From assembly GCA_016928435.1 (NCBI GenBank), contig JAFGKT010000003.1, forward strand, positions 1 to 64,000: a DNA stretch of 64,000 nucleotides, read 5' to 3'. Both the position numbers and the translations under genes were made by a program. Positions 1 to 9,148 of the stretch are shown piece after piece (positions within the stretch are counted from its first letter, which is position 1; each line of letters begins with the position of its first letter). This DNA is from Sedimentisphaerales bacterium. GTDB lineage: Bacteria > Planctomycetota > Phycisphaerae > Sedimentisphaerales > SM23-30. Under the pieces are notes generated by a model. It saw nothing but the letters and a program-made list of their open reading frames with translations. It searched no databases and was not told where the DNA came from.

Positions 1-301
1 CTGGTGGTAAAAGGTGTTGTAGAGTAATTTGGCAATGAAAATAACGTTTTTTGTTGACGAATGGCGTGATGTCATAGATACCGGGTTTTGGGCGTCGTTT
101 ACACAGACGCAGTATATACGAAAAACTGAGATTGACAAGTATTTCGGGCATTGCGGGTTATCGGACGGGGCAAAACGGCCTCTGTGGGTCTTTTTAGTTA
201 AGAAAAAGATTTTGCGGCTTATCTGGTAGGGTTTAAGGGTCGAAATTAAGAATATGGCTATGGTTTTGCTGTGCGCAGAATGACCGGGGATGTGAGAGAT
301 A
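1..301. other. Non-coding or unassigned 5' edge
   Basis: No gene can be supported here. A 66-codon open frame at 29-229 (+) opens with TTG, has no recognisable domain and no clear ribosome binding site. It could be the tail of something upstream or chance. The stretch just before the next gene (about 285-304) holds a purine-rich run that can serve as that gene's ribosome binding site. Confidence 0.4.
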
Positions 302-304
302 GTG

Positions 305-1228
305 ATGCAGAATACGCAATCGGATAGGATGACGGAACAGTTCTACAGAAGTATTGTGGACAGTATGTTTGACGCGGTTTTCGCGGTGGACAAGGATATA
401 CGGATTACGTATTGGAATAAGAGCTGCGAGCGGCTGAGCGGTTATTCAGCGGACGAGATGCTGGGGCAGTGTTTTTACAAGACGCCTTTGGGGCAAATAG
501 AAGGCGGTGAAGATAATAGTGTGAGCGGTTCTCGGGGCGGTTTGCGGATTGCGGTGGAGACGGGGATGCCTGGTACTTGGAAAGGGTATATCCGACGGAA
601 GACAGGGCAACAGATACCGATCGAGTCGCGGATTTCGCCAGTTTTTGATGAGAATCAAGAGGTGGTGGGCGCGGTGGAGGTTTTTCGCGATACGTCTTGC
701 CAGGTGCTTTTGGAACAGGCTCATAGCCAGGCGTTGCGGACGGCGCGGCATGATGAGTTGACGGGGCTACTGAACCGGGCGGCGATTAGTCAATTGCTGA
801 ATACGGAGATTAAGCGAAGTAGAAGGTACAATCAGGTTTTTTCGCTGATAATGATGGATTTGGACCATTTTAAGAATGTGAATGATAAGTATGGGCATGA
901 TTCGGGGGATAAGTTGTTGCGAGCGATCGGGGCGCTTTTGCGGGATAATTTGCGGGAGCCGGACATGGCGGGCCGTTGGGGTGGTGAGGAGTTTCTGGTT
1001 CTGGCGCCGGGGTCGGAAGGATCTGGCGCGGAAAAATTGGCGGACCGTTTGCGAGAATGTGTGCTGGGGATATCGATACCGGAGATTCCGATAGCGGTGT
1101 CAGCGAGTTTTGGGGTGGCTCAGATAGCAGCGGAGCAAACGCAAGATGAATTGCTGTCGGTGGTGGACAAGGCTTTGTACCTGGCGAAGGAAACAGGGCG
1201 AAACCGGGTGGTGCTGGGGTGCGGGTGA
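305..1228 (+). CDS. PAS-GGDEF diguanylate cyclase
   Basis: Predicted to make cyclic di-GMP from two GTP, with activity tuned by an N-terminal PAS sensor. The first ~130 residues are a PAS domain (DAVFAVDKDIRITYWN, then GYSADEMLG). The C-terminal ~165 residues are a GGDEF domain beginning near DELTGLLNRAA, with the metal/substrate segment DLDHFKNVND and the active-site loop GGEEF. The RxxD inhibitory site (REPD) sits five residues before GGEEF, so feedback inhibition by c-di-GMP is likely. No membrane segment is seen, so it is probably cytosolic. The frame can open at GTG 302 or ATG 305; the ATG is preferred. It stands alone, with tRNA-Glu downstream. A possible c-di-GMP receptor (PilZ-cNMP) lies at 39.6 kb. 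Confidence 0.9.
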   Translation: MQNTQSDRMTEQFYRSIVDSMFDAVFAVDKDIRITYWNKSCERLSGYSADEMLGQCFYKTPLGQIEGGEDNSVSGSRGGLRIAVETGMPGTWKGYIRRKTGQQIPIESRISPVFDENQEVVGAVEVFRDTSCQVLLEQAHSQALRTARHDELTGLLNRAAISQLLNTEIKRSRRYNQVFSLIMMDLDHFKNVNDKYGHDSGDKLLRAIGALLRDNLREPDMAGRWGGEEFLVLAPGSEGSGAEKLADRLRECVLGISIPEIPIAVSASFGVAQIAAEQTQDELLSVVDKALYLAKETGRNRVVLGCG

Positions 1229-1402
1229 GAGTGGTGAGGGTGGCGAGGGTGGCGATTTAAACGATTTGCCATAAGACATTTATGTAAAACAACGGTCTGG
1301 CGGAAACATCAATATTTGGGGCAGTCAGGAACCACGCGGGTAACGATTTGAACAAAAATTTCAAAGTTACCCACCCTACCAAGTAAAGTGGTAAATTTTT
1401 CT

Positions 1403-1431
1403 TTGACAGGTGGGGTGTTGGGCGATATAAA
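1403..1431 (+). promoter_or_regulatory. Sigma-70-type promoter of tRNA-Glu
   Basis: TTGACA at 1403-1408 and TATAAA at 1426-1431 are separated by exactly 17 bases. The -10 box ends 19 bases before the first base of the mature tRNA. The match and position are what is expected for a strong housekeeping promoter driving the tRNA. Confidence 0.8.
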
Positions 1432-1450
1432 ACATGGCTTGTCAGACCAA

Positions 1451-1525
1451 GGCCCCTTCGTCTAGCCAGGTCTAGGACACAGGGTTTTCATCCCTGCAAC
1501 ACGGGTTCGAATCCCGTAGGGGTCA
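1451..1525 (+). tRNA. tRNA-Glu (anticodon TTC)
   Basis: A full cloverleaf can be drawn. The acceptor stem is GGCCCCT/AGGGGTC with one G-T pair. The anticodon stem CAGGG/CCCTG encloses the loop TTTTCAT, giving anticodon TTC (Glu). The T arm contains GGTTCGAATCC. The discriminator is A, and CCA is not encoded. It is followed by a T-rich stretch at 1563-1570. Confidence 0.95.
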
Positions 1526-1759
1526 TTGAAATTGGGCCGTGAGCCAGAAATGGTTCGCGGCCTTTTTTTTAGGCATGTGGGGGTTGGGGAATGAGAGACA
1601 GGGGATGTTTAACAGTGATTTGGATGCTTGCAAAAGTGGTGAAATTGGGGCATAATGTGGGTTTGTACGCTGCGTGGGGGTGGCGGTGTTAGTTTTCGTA
1701 TCTATTTGTAGAACAATAATTAACGAGTTAAACGGGTTAGGTTTTTCGGAGATATTTAG

Positions 1760-4700
1760 ATGTTTAAACAGGTGGATTCGACCTGCGATCATATTGGTTT
1801 GGAACATGGGGTACTGGATTGGTGGGAACAGGTTCGGGCGTTTGAGAAGCTGCGCGCGAAGAACGCGGGTAAGGAGACCTGGTCGTTTTTGGATGGGCCT
1901 ATCACGGCGAATAATCCTATGGGGGTGCATCACGCTTGGGGGCGGACGCTGAAGGATTGTTTCCAGCGATATAACGCGATGCTGGGGCGGGAGCTGCGGT
2001 ATCAGAACGGGTTCGACTGCCAGGGGCTATGGGTTGAGGTGGAAGTCGAGAAGGAGATGGGGTACGAGACGAAGGCGGACATTGAGCGGGCGGGGCTGGA
2101 AGACTTTATCAATCGCTGTAAGGCGCGGGTGGAGAAATACTCGGCAGTGCAGACGGAACAGTCGATCCGGTTGGGATATTGGATGGACTGGGATAATAGT
2201 TACTATACGATGAGCGACGAGAATAACTATACGATATGGTCGTTCTTGAAAAAGTGCCATGATCGGAAGTTGATATATAAGGGGTTGGACGCGATGCCTT
2301 GGTGTCCGCGTTGCGAAACGGGGATTTCGGAACAGGAACGGCGGGAAGGCTACAAGAATGTGGAAGACACAGCGGTGTTTGTGGCGTTTCCATTGAAGGG
2401 GCGGGCGAATGAGAATTTGCTGGTCTGGACGACGACGCCTTGGACGCTGGCGGCGAATGTGGCTTGCGCGGTGAACCCGGAATTGACATACGCGAAGGTG
2501 GAACAAGACGGGAAGATTTATTATCTGGCGGAGTCGCTGGTTGGGGTGATGAAGGAGAAGGGTGAGCATAAGATAATTGAGAAGATCAAGGGCAGCGAGA
2601 TGGTGGGGTGGGAATATGAAGGGCCTTTCGATGAGCTGGAGATTGTGGGGCGGACATTTGACGAGGCGGGTTATACGCATCGAGTGATCGCTTGGGAAGA
2701 AGTGTCGGACAGTGACGGGGTGGGTATTGTGCATATAGCGCCGGGTTGCGGTAAAGAAGACTTTGACTTGGGTAAAGAGTTGAAGCTGCCGATCTTGATG
2801 CCGATCGACGAGGCGGGGGTTTATCATAAAGGTTACGGTTTTTTGACGGGGCAGTCGGCGAGTAAGGTGGCGGATGAGGTGTTGGCGAATCTGCGTGAGA
2901 AGGGGTTGTACTATAAGAAGGAACGTTATGCGCATGATTATCCGCATTGCTGGCGTTGCCATGAGCCGTTGCTGTTCAGGGCGGTGGATGAATGGTATAT
3001 CAATATGTCGTGGCGGGATGAGATAAAGGAAGTGGTGCAGAAGATTCGGTGGATTCCGAGTTGGGGTCAAGACCAGGAAATGAACTGGTTGGAGAATATG
3101 CACGACTGGATGATTAGTAAGAAGCGTTTTTGGGGGTTGGCGCTGCCGATCTTTGAATGCGAGGGTGAAGATTGCGATTGGTTTGACGTGATCGGCGGGT
3201 ATGAGGAGTTGAAGGAACGGGCAGTGGCAGGTTGGGAGCATTTTGAGGGTCAGTCGCCGCACCGTCCTTGGGTGGACGCTATTCGGATCAAGTGCGAGAA
3301 GTGCGGCGGGACGGCGAAGCGGATACCGGATGTGGGGAATCCTTGGCTGGACGCGGGGATCGTGCCTTATTCGACGGTGCGTTATGGAAGTGATAGAGAA
3401 TATTGGAAGAAGTGGATGCCGGCGGATTTGGTTTTGGAGTGTTTTCCGGGGCAGTTTCGTAATTGGTTTTACGCACTACTGGCGATGAGCACGATGATGG
3501 AGCAGATGCCGCCCTTTAAGACACTGTTGGGGCACGCGTTGGTGCGGGACGAAGAAGGCAAAGAGATGCATAAGTCCACGGGCAACGCGATTTGGTTCGA
3601 CGAAGCGGTGGAGAAGATGGGTGCGGATGTGATGCGTTGGTTGTATTGCGGTCAGAACGCGACGCACAATTTGAACTTTGGCTATCATGTGGGCGATCAG
3701 GTGAACCGTAAGGTGTTTAGCACTTGGTGGAATGTATATAGCTTTTTTGTGAATTACGCGCGGTTGGACGGGTTTGATCCGAAGCGCGAGGCGGTGCCTT
3801 ACGATAAGCTGCAAGATATTGACCGATGGCTGTTGAGCAAACTGCAAGTTTTGATACGGACGGCGAACGACGCGTTGAGTAATTATGATACGCCTCGGCT
3901 GATTGACTGCGCGGAAGATTTTATCGAGCGTTTGAGTAATTGGTATGTGCGGCGGAACAGGCGGCGATACTGGCGGCCGAAGAGTGATTCGGATACGGAT
4001 AAGCTGGCGGCATATCAGACGCTTTATAAGGTTCTGACGGAGATGTGCAAGATTTTGGCGCCGGTTGTGCCTTTTGTTTGTGAAGAGATGTATCAGAATT
4101 TAGTGCGTTCGTTCGATAGCGAGGCGCCGGAGAGTGTGCATCATTGCGACTATCCGCAATACGATGAGGCTTTGTGTGACGATAAGCTGGCGGAGCAAAT
4201 GGATTTGGTGGCGGATGTGGTGTCTCGGGTACTGAGCATTCGTGAGACGAAGCAGTTGCGAGTACGGCAGCCATTGAAACGATTGATTGTGGCGGCGAAA
4301 GGGGAACAAGCGGAGGCGTTGGGTAAGTTTGAAGCGCATATTCTGGACGAATTGAATATCAAGGCGCTGGAGATGGCGGAGAATTTGGATGCTTATGTGA
4401 GCTATTCGGTCCAGTGTAATAACAAGACGATGGGTAAGAAGTTTGGCAAGGACATGCAGGTTTTGCGCCCTTTGATGGAGAAGCAGAACGCAGGGGCTAT
4501 CGCTTCGGCGGTGAATGCTGGGAAGAATGTGACGTTGGAAGCGGATGAGGGAAGCTGGGAATTGGAGCCTGAGGATGTGGTTGTTGAGACGAGTTTCGCG
4601 GAGAACATTGTTGTTAGCGAAACGGACGAGCCGGTTCTAGCGGTTGATATCGAGATCACTGAAGAGCTGAAACGTGAAGGTTTGGCGCGGGATGTGGTGC

Positions 4701-4927
4701 GTCATATTCAGCAGTTGCGTAAGGACAGCGGTTTGGAGATTCAGGATCGGATCGCGGTTTGTTACAACAGCGAGGACGCGACTGTGCGAGCAGCGATCGC
4801 TGAACACGATGGTTATATTTGCCGAGAGACACTTTGCGACAAGCTGGATCACAGTGATTCGATGATTGAAAGCAAAGAAATCAAGATCGGCGGGGCGCAA
4901 ATGAACTTGAGTCTTAGTAAGGTATAA
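1760..4927 (+). CDS. ileS: Isoleucyl-tRNA synthetase with GxHH signature
   Basis: Charges tRNA-Ile with isoleucine in the cytosol. At 1055 residues it has the size and layout of a class I Ile/Val/Leu-type synthetase: Rossmann catalytic core, an editing (CP1) insertion in the first half with TTTPWTLAAN, a Cys-rich segment around CEKCGG, and a C-terminal anticodon-binding region (RLSNWYVRRNRRRYW). The class I HxGH motif is replaced by GVHH (residues 55-58, bases 1922-1933), with positions 1 and 3 exchanged. KMSKS is replaced by MHKST near residue 603. This GxHH swap has been reported in a subset of bacterial IleRS2 enzymes that are hyper-resistant to mupirocin. No T-box leader was recognised in the 234 bases upstream. 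The ATG at 1760 opens directly into conserved sequence. Confidence 0.95.
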   Translation: MFKQVDSTCDHIGLEHGVLDWWEQVRAFEKLRAKNAGKETWSFLDGPITANNPMGVHHAWGRTLKDCFQRYNAMLGRELRYQNGFDCQGLWVEVEVEKEMGYETKADIERAGLEDFINRCKARVEKYSAVQTEQSIRLGYWMDWDNSYYTMSDENNYTIWSFLKKCHDRKLIYKGLDAMPWCPRCETGISEQERREGYKNVEDTAVFVAFPLKGRANENLLVWTTTPWTLAANVACAVNPELTYAKVEQDGKIYYLAESLVGVMKEKGEHKIIEKIKGSEMVGWEYEGPFDELEIVGRTFDEAGYTHRVIAWEEVSDSDGVGIVHIAPGCGKEDFDLGKELKLPILMPIDEAGVYHKGYGFLTGQSASKVADEVLANLREKGLYYKKERYAHDYPHCWRCHEPLLFRAVDEWYINMSWRDEIKEVVQKIRWIPSWGQDQEMNWLENMHDWMISKKRFWGLALPIFECEGEDCDWFDVIGGYEELKERAVAGWEHFEGQSPHRPWVDAIRIKCEKCGGTAKRIPDVGNPWLDAGIVPYSTVRYGSDREYWKKWMPADLVLECFPGQFRNWFYALLAMSTMMEQMPPFKTLLGHALVRDEEGKEMHKSTGNAIWFDEAVEKMGADVMRWLYCGQNATHNLNFGYHVGDQVNRKVFSTWWNVYSFFVNYARLDGFDPKREAVPYDKLQDIDRWLLSKLQVLIRTANDALSNYDTPRLIDCAEDFIERLSNWYVRRNRRRYWRPKSDSDTDKLAAYQTLYKVLTEMCKILAPVVPFVCEEMYQNLVRSFDSEAPESVHHCDYPQYDEALCDDKLAEQMDLVADVVSRVLSIRETKQLRVRQPLKRLIVAAKGEQAEALGKFEAHILDELNIKALEMAENLDAYVSYSVQCNNKTMGKKFGKDMQVLRPLMEKQNAGAIASAVNAGKNVTLEADEGSWELEPEDVVVETSFAENIVVSETDEPVLAVDIEITEELKREGLARDVVRHIQQLRKDSGLEIQDRIAVCYNSEDATVRAAIAEHDGYICRETLCDKLDHSDSMIESKEIKIGGAQMNLSLSKV

Positions 4928-4986
4928 GAGACAACGGCCGACGGGTTGGGGGGTTAATCGGGCGGTGATTTTTTGGAACCTAAAAA

Positions 4987-5016
4987 AAGGGCCATGGCGT
5001 AATTGCCACGGCCCTT
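4987..5016. terminator. Bidirectional hairpin terminator
   Basis: AAGGGCCATGGC (4987-4998) pairs with GCCACGGCCCTT (5005-5016) with a single wobble or mismatch. It is preceded by an A-run (4982-4988, a T-run on the minus strand) and followed by a T-rich stretch on the plus strand. It lies between the convergent ends of ileS and the PEP-CTERM gene and can stop both. Confidence 0.75.
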
Positions 5017-5049
5017 ATTGTTATTAGGTTATTGGGGAATTTGCCGCTG

Positions 5050-5727
5050 CTAGGCTTTTAAGCGTTTGCGAGCTGTTGTAAGGCCTACGCCGAGCGTGAG
5101 GATAAGCATCGTCGCTGGTTCAGGCACGTATGTGTAGGTGTCGGGCACAAGGAGGTGTCCCTGTTCGGCACCATCGTGAGCAGCAACTTGGGGATCTTCA
5201 GCGGCGAAACCGGAATTCCAAAGGGCGTTCTGAGATCCGCCTGCTTTTCCATCTTTGGAATAGAAATCGCCCCAAACCGGCATTCTGGTGGAATCAAAAC
5301 TTAGTTGGAGTATAACGCCGTCGGTGTCATCGAATTTGATGCCATTAACAGTGCCAGGCATACCAGGATTGCCGTTTCCTTCGTCGTAAGAATCCAGCGA
5401 AATGGATCCATAACTGCCTTGGAGGGCGACGGGATTGAGCAGGTCTTCAATGGAGAAGGTTTCGGACACTTCAATGATGAAGTGGCTGATATCGTAATTG
5501 TACACACTAAAGGTATATTCATAGTGCCAAGTATTGTCTTGGTTGAGAGAAATAACCCAGCTAAGGCTTGGTGCAAACCAATCGGCATCGCCGGTATCAT
5601 TGGCCCAAGCACCGGTACCATCAATTCCGGCACCTCCAAGAAGCTGGCCGGTGTAGATAAGGTCCGCCTTGGCGGCGGCGCCGAACAACAGCAAAAGCAC
5701 AAAAAGAACCGAAATTTGTTTACTCAT
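5050..5727 (-). CDS. PEP-CTERM secreted protein
   Basis: A 225-residue exported protein. It has an N-terminal signal peptide (hydrophobic stretch ISVLFVLLLLFGAAAKA, cleavage likely before or near DLIYTG). It ends in a PEP-CTERM sorting signal: VPEPATM, a hydrophobic helix, then a basic tail (ARKRLKA). In organisms with the exosortase/EpsH system this tail is removed and the protein is placed in the outer envelope or exopolysaccharide. The middle (residues ~25-200) is acidic and Gly/Asp-rich and shows no family I recognise. A good ribosome site (AAAGGA) precedes the ATG. No exosortase gene is in the window. A second PEP-CTERM protein lies at 46.7 kb. Confidence 0.85.
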   Translation of the reverse strand: MSKQISVLFVLLLLFGAAAKADLIYTGQLLGGAGIDGTGAWANDTGDADWFAPSLSWVISLNQDNTWHYEYTFSVYNYDISHFIIEVSETFSIEDLLNPVALQGSYGSISLDSYDEGNGNPGMPGTVNGIKFDDTDGVILQLSFDSTRMPVWGDFYSKDGKAGGSQNALWNSGFAAEDPQVAAHDGAEQGHLLVPDTYTYVPEPATMLILTLGVGLTTARKRLKA

Positions 5728-6280
5728 CTCTATATCCTTTCATTTTATAAACGCGACACAAGTGCCGGCACACACAGAAGCTCGCGCACTAGTCGCGATT
5801 ACAATCGCAAAACTTTCATGGAATTGACGTAGGTACAGACGCTCTGTTTGAGGGCTACGTCAACACAAATATTTTATGGATTGATAAGTGAAGGATGCGT
5901 TCCCACCCACCGGGCCAAAGCATGGCTCGATTCTCTCACTCTCCTACTCTCGTCAATCTCTTTCTGTTACACCTTATGATTATGCATATGGGTGAGGGAG
6001 AAATCAACTTAATAACCCCGAATGGACCTACCTTTTTGTCGAGTTATCCCTAAGCTCAATTTTTTCAGGATGATATGGCGAAAAAAAATTTTCGGTTTTT
6101 GGCAGAAGTATTCGCGGGGCGCGAGCGTGGTCGCGTTTATTGGTAAGTATGGGTAATTTATATGGTTTAGATCGGGCACTCTGACTGGGCAAAGGAGGCA
6201 GCCAATGTGGGATTGGGGAGTTTTGGAGAGTAGTCAGACTCCGGCTGGTCGAACCGACGACTGGTGAAGGTCCGATAATT
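5728..6280. other. Intergenic stretch before the repeat array
   Basis: No credible gene. Open frames here are short and lack conserved features. The stretch carries scattered A- and T-runs (for example near 6060 and 6080) and leads into the tandem array. The first bases (5728-5760) are the upstream region of the PEP-CTERM gene. Confidence 0.5.
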
Positions 6281-6833
6281 AAGAGAACCACGAATGGGCA
6301 CGAAGATTCTCGAATAAGAATTTAGCTGCCAGGGGCTAGGCGATAGCACAGGGGGTATGGCGATGGCACAATTGGAGCGAGAGGTCAGGGAGGTTTTAAC
6401 CGCGAAAAACGCGAAAGACGCGAAAATAAGAGAACCACTAATGGACACGAATAATCGCGAATAAGAATTAGCTGCCAGGGGCTAGGCGATGGGGCAGGGG
6501 GGTATGTTGATGGTACAATTGGGGCAAAAGGTCAGGGAGTTTTTAACCGCGAAAAACGCGAAAGACGCGAAAGTAAGAGAACCACGAATGGGCACGAAGA
6601 TTCTCGAATGAGAATTAGCTGCCAGGGGCTAGGCGATAGCACAGGGGGTATGGCGATGGCACAATTGGAGCAAAGGGTCAGGGAGGTTTTAACCGCGAAA
6701 GACGCGAAAGATGCGAAAATAAGAGAACCACGAATGGACACGAATAATCGCGAATAAGAATTAGCTGCCAGGGGCTAGGCGATGGGGCAGGGGGATATGG
6801 CGATGTTATAATTGGAGCAAGAGGTCAGGGAAT
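6281..6833. repeat. Tandem array of four ~147-bp units with dimer structure
   Basis: Four direct copies begin at AAGAGAACCA: 6281, 6428, 6575 and 6721 (spacing 147, 147, 146). Each contains the segments CCACGAATGG or CCACTAATGG, TAGCTGCCAGGGGCTAGGCGAT and AACCGCGAAA-type phrases. Copies 1 and 3 share one variant (GGGCACGAAGATTCTCGAAT, GATAGCACAGGGGGTATGG), while copies 2 and 4 share another (GGACACGAATAATCGCGAAT, GATGGGGCAGGGG). The array is therefore built of two ~293-bp dimers. Copy 4 diverges near 6833 into a phrase with CCGCAGAGATTACGC. The repeats shift the reading frame (147 then 146) and contain stops, so they are not coding. Confidence 0.85.
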
Positions 6834-6951
6834 TCTTATCCGCAGAGATTACGCTGATTTTCGCAGATTTTAGATTGGCCGAGGGCGGGTTAGGTAGGTG
6901 AATTGGTTCGGGGGGTTAGCGGGATTGGTAGAACTCGGTTTGAGTTGGGGA

Positions 6952-6972
6952 CCCCCAGGATGAACCTGGGGG
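6952..6972. terminator. GC-rich hairpin downstream of the 7.0-kb gene
   Basis: CCCCCAGG (6952-6959) and CCTGGGGG (6965-6972) form a perfect 8-bp stem with a five-base loop. It lies about 40 bases beyond the stop of the minus-strand gene ending at 7014. There is no strong T-run, so it may be a transcript-end stabiliser rather than a classical terminator. Confidence 0.45.
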
Positions 6973-6983
6973 CTAACGGTTAT

Positions 6984-7010
6984 GGTTGGTGGGCATGGCC
7001 CAACCCTACC
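6984..7010. repeat. Interspersed GGTGGGCATGGCCC-type element, copy 1
   Basis: The phrase GGTGGGCATGGCCCAACCC followed by TACC is a near-palindrome. It recurs at 10284-10310 as GGTGGACATGGCCCACCC followed by TAC. Fragments (ACCCACCCTACC near 1370, GGGTAGGGTGGG near 55226) appear elsewhere. All copies are intergenic, which suggests a small dispersed, non-coding repeat family. Confidence 0.5.
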
Positions 7011-7013
7011 GGG

Positions 7014-9071
7014 CTAATTCGCGCAGCATTTGTAGATGTGTACATCATAGGCTGCGAAGTTGTCTGTCAGGGTGCTGCCGATGAAGTTTATGGATCGGCT
7101 CTCGTGGAGTACGTCGGCGGTATAAGTGCCGGCGGGTAAGCCGGTGAAGGTTAGTGTTACATTGTTGATGGCGCTGTTGGTATTGTTGACGGCAATTACG
7201 TAAACGCAGGATACGGTGTTTTCGACGATGGTGTGGTAGTCGTAGGTGATGTCGTTAACGCCGTGCCAAGTTGTGTCGCTGTCGTGATTGGATGTGATAG
7301 AGACGCTGCCGGCGGGCGACTCGAGGGCGGGTATTAGAGCTGATAGCTGGGCGGCGATGTCCACTACTTCCAAATAGTGGGCGGAGGTAATGTCGAAGAG
7401 TGAGTAGAAGATTATACCTCTGGCGCCGACAGTGATGGGTGCGAAGGTCATATAACGCTGTTCGTAGAAAGTGGGCTCGCGCCAAGTGCCGAGACCGCCG
7501 AACGCTTGTGCCACAAAAATAGGTGGGCCTTTGCCGGCTGACGCTGCCTGTTGCGCCATCAGCTTTGTTTCGCTGGCAACGAGATACATGGACGGGCAAG
7601 GCACAGGGTCGGTGGTGTTGACCGGATAACGGTCGAACATAGGGAAGTCCACATAGTTCATGTAACTACCAATGGAGGACATGCAGAATACGGCGGTGAC
7701 GGGGTGGTCGGGATCAGCGGCTTTGACAGTGTTGTAGTTAGCGGCGAAGTCCAATAGGGATTGGGGATTGCCTCCGCCTATTGGTTCGTCGTATAGGTTC
7801 CAGTACCACAAAGCGGGTGAGTTTTCGTATTCGTTTATGAAGTCGGTCAGGGTTTGGCCTGAGCCGGATATGTATTGAATGACTCCTAGGCCGGTCGCGT
7901 AGGCGACGCTATGGAAGCCCATGCGAACACCATAGGGTACGGCGCAATTGAAGCCGTCGGTACTCAAGTTGGCTGCTTGCCAAGGAGCGATGCTGGTGTA
8001 CCATCCGATTGGGAATGTTGTGGGAAGTGGTGTTGGCGCAGGATCGGGTGTGGGAATTTCGGGTATGGGGTCGGTGCCGTGGAGCCAGTTGGCAGCGATC
8101 AAAGCGAGGTCGGTGATATTGACGTAGCAGTCTTGGTTGAAGTCGGCGTCCAGGTAGCCGCAGAGTCCCAGGTAGAAGGACGCTCCCGCTAGGACTCGGC
8201 CTCGCAGGGGACCGGAGCTGTTGTAGGGGTAGGCGAAGGTTTCAACTTCGAGAGTGTGTGGGCCGACGCCGGTGATGGGGATATTGTATGCACCTGGGGC
8301 GCTGAAGGTTTGCACTACGGTGTTATCAACGCGGATGCAGCCTTCATCGACGGGGCCGGTTATTGTGATGGCGGCGGTTACGGAATCACCAGGAAGTCCA
8401 GCGGTGGCGGGGTCGAGATATGGCGCGGCGCGCCAAGCGAAACCATCTTGGACTACCGAATTGCCGGGGGTACACGGGCCGTCGGTAATCAGAAAGCCGT
8501 CGTAGGAATCTTCGTTGTATGTGCTTTGCGTGGACATGGTGATGTTGTGACCGCCGGCGGTCAGGCTGCCTAATGAGACGCCGGGCGACCAGGCGACAGG
8601 TGTTGAGGCGTAATTTCCTCCGGGGCCGGTGCCGGGCAGCGAAAGATCGGCTGGCAACGCACTATCGATTGAGATGTAAACGTGAGCGCGGTCGTCGAGG
8701 TAATAAGAGGCGTAGTAGGTGTAGAATGTGGCGTTATCCATGTCGGCGGGCACTACGAACGCGTTTTGGTCAAAGCTGTATGAGTCGTCATAGTCGCCGT
8801 TGAGGCATGACGCTGAATAGGGTGAGGATTGCCTGGAGCCGGAAATTGTGGTGGAGAATGGAGCGTTGAGGCTGTATCCGGTCATTGCCTGAGCGTTCTC
8901 AGATTCTATCCAGATAAAGTGGTGTGCGCCGTCGAGGCCTTGAATTTGGATTTGGCTGATGGGGAGGTCCGCTTGCGCTGTATGCACTAGTGACAAGGCT
9001 GCGCAAGCTATGATAGCAAGCACGAGGTGCCAATTGGTTTTTCTGTTATGTGCATCATTTGCGAGTTGCAT
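7014..9071 (-). CDS. Secreted glycoside-hydrolase-like protein with dockerin-type repeat
   Basis: A 685-residue exported protein. Residues 1-35 are a signal peptide (VLAIIACAALSLVHTAQA). Next comes an N-terminal beta-rich module starting QIQGLDGAHHFIWIESEN, similar to the start of the neighbour at 9149 and reminiscent of carbohydrate-binding (CBM6/35-like) modules. Mid-protein there is one dockerin-like calcium loop (DADFNQDCYVNITDLALIA). The C-terminal ~330 residues resemble a TIM-barrel glycoside hydrolase, with WYWNLYDEP offering acidic residues typical of such active sites. A strong ribosome site (AAGGAG) precedes the ATG. The substrate cannot be named. It is probably co-transcribed with the 9149 gene (77-base gap). 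Confidence 0.7.
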   Translation of the reverse strand: MQLANDAHNRKTNWHLVLAIIACAALSLVHTAQADLPISQIQIQGLDGAHHFIWIESENAQAMTGYSLNAPFSTTISGSRQSSPYSASCLNGDYDDSYSFDQNAFVVPADMDNATFYTYYASYYLDDRAHVYISIDSALPADLSLPGTGPGGNYASTPVAWSPGVSLGSLTAGGHNITMSTQSTYNEDSYDGFLITDGPCTPGNSVVQDGFAWRAAPYLDPATAGLPGDSVTAAITITGPVDEGCIRVDNTVVQTFSAPGAYNIPITGVGPHTLEVETFAYPYNSSGPLRGRVLAGASFYLGLCGYLDADFNQDCYVNITDLALIAANWLHGTDPIPEIPTPDPAPTPLPTTFPIGWYTSIAPWQAANLSTDGFNCAVPYGVRMGFHSVAYATGLGVIQYISGSGQTLTDFINEYENSPALWYWNLYDEPIGGGNPQSLLDFAANYNTVKAADPDHPVTAVFCMSSIGSYMNYVDFPMFDRYPVNTTDPVPCPSMYLVASETKLMAQQAASAGKGPPIFVAQAFGGLGTWREPTFYEQRYMTFAPITVGARGIIFYSLFDITSAHYLEVVDIAAQLSALIPALESPAGSVSITSNHDSDTTWHGVNDITYDYHTIVENTVSCVYVIAVNNTNSAINNVTLTFTGLPAGTYTADVLHESRSINFIGSTLTDNFAAYDVHIYKCCAN

Positions 9072-9148
9072 TCACTTAGCTCCTTGGCTGTAATGTTGAC
9101 ATAAGCGGCGCGGTCTATTAGGCGTTTGGTTTGGCATACGCTTATGCG

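Noticed and set aside
29-229. A 66-codon frame at the left edge
   Set aside because: TTG start, no ribosome site and no recognisable domain. It is too weak to call a gene.
1526-1759. T-box leader of ileS
   Set aside because: No T-box motif or terminator/antiterminator pair was found in this short gap.
2027-3262. A 411-codon open frame antisense to ileS
   Set aside because: It lies wholly inside a conserved gene, is rich in Arg, His and Pro, and shows no domain. It is a shadow of G-rich codons on the other strand.
6281-6833. Possible CRISPR array
   Set aside because: The repeats are ~147 bp long and directly abutting, with no unique spacers and no cas genes.
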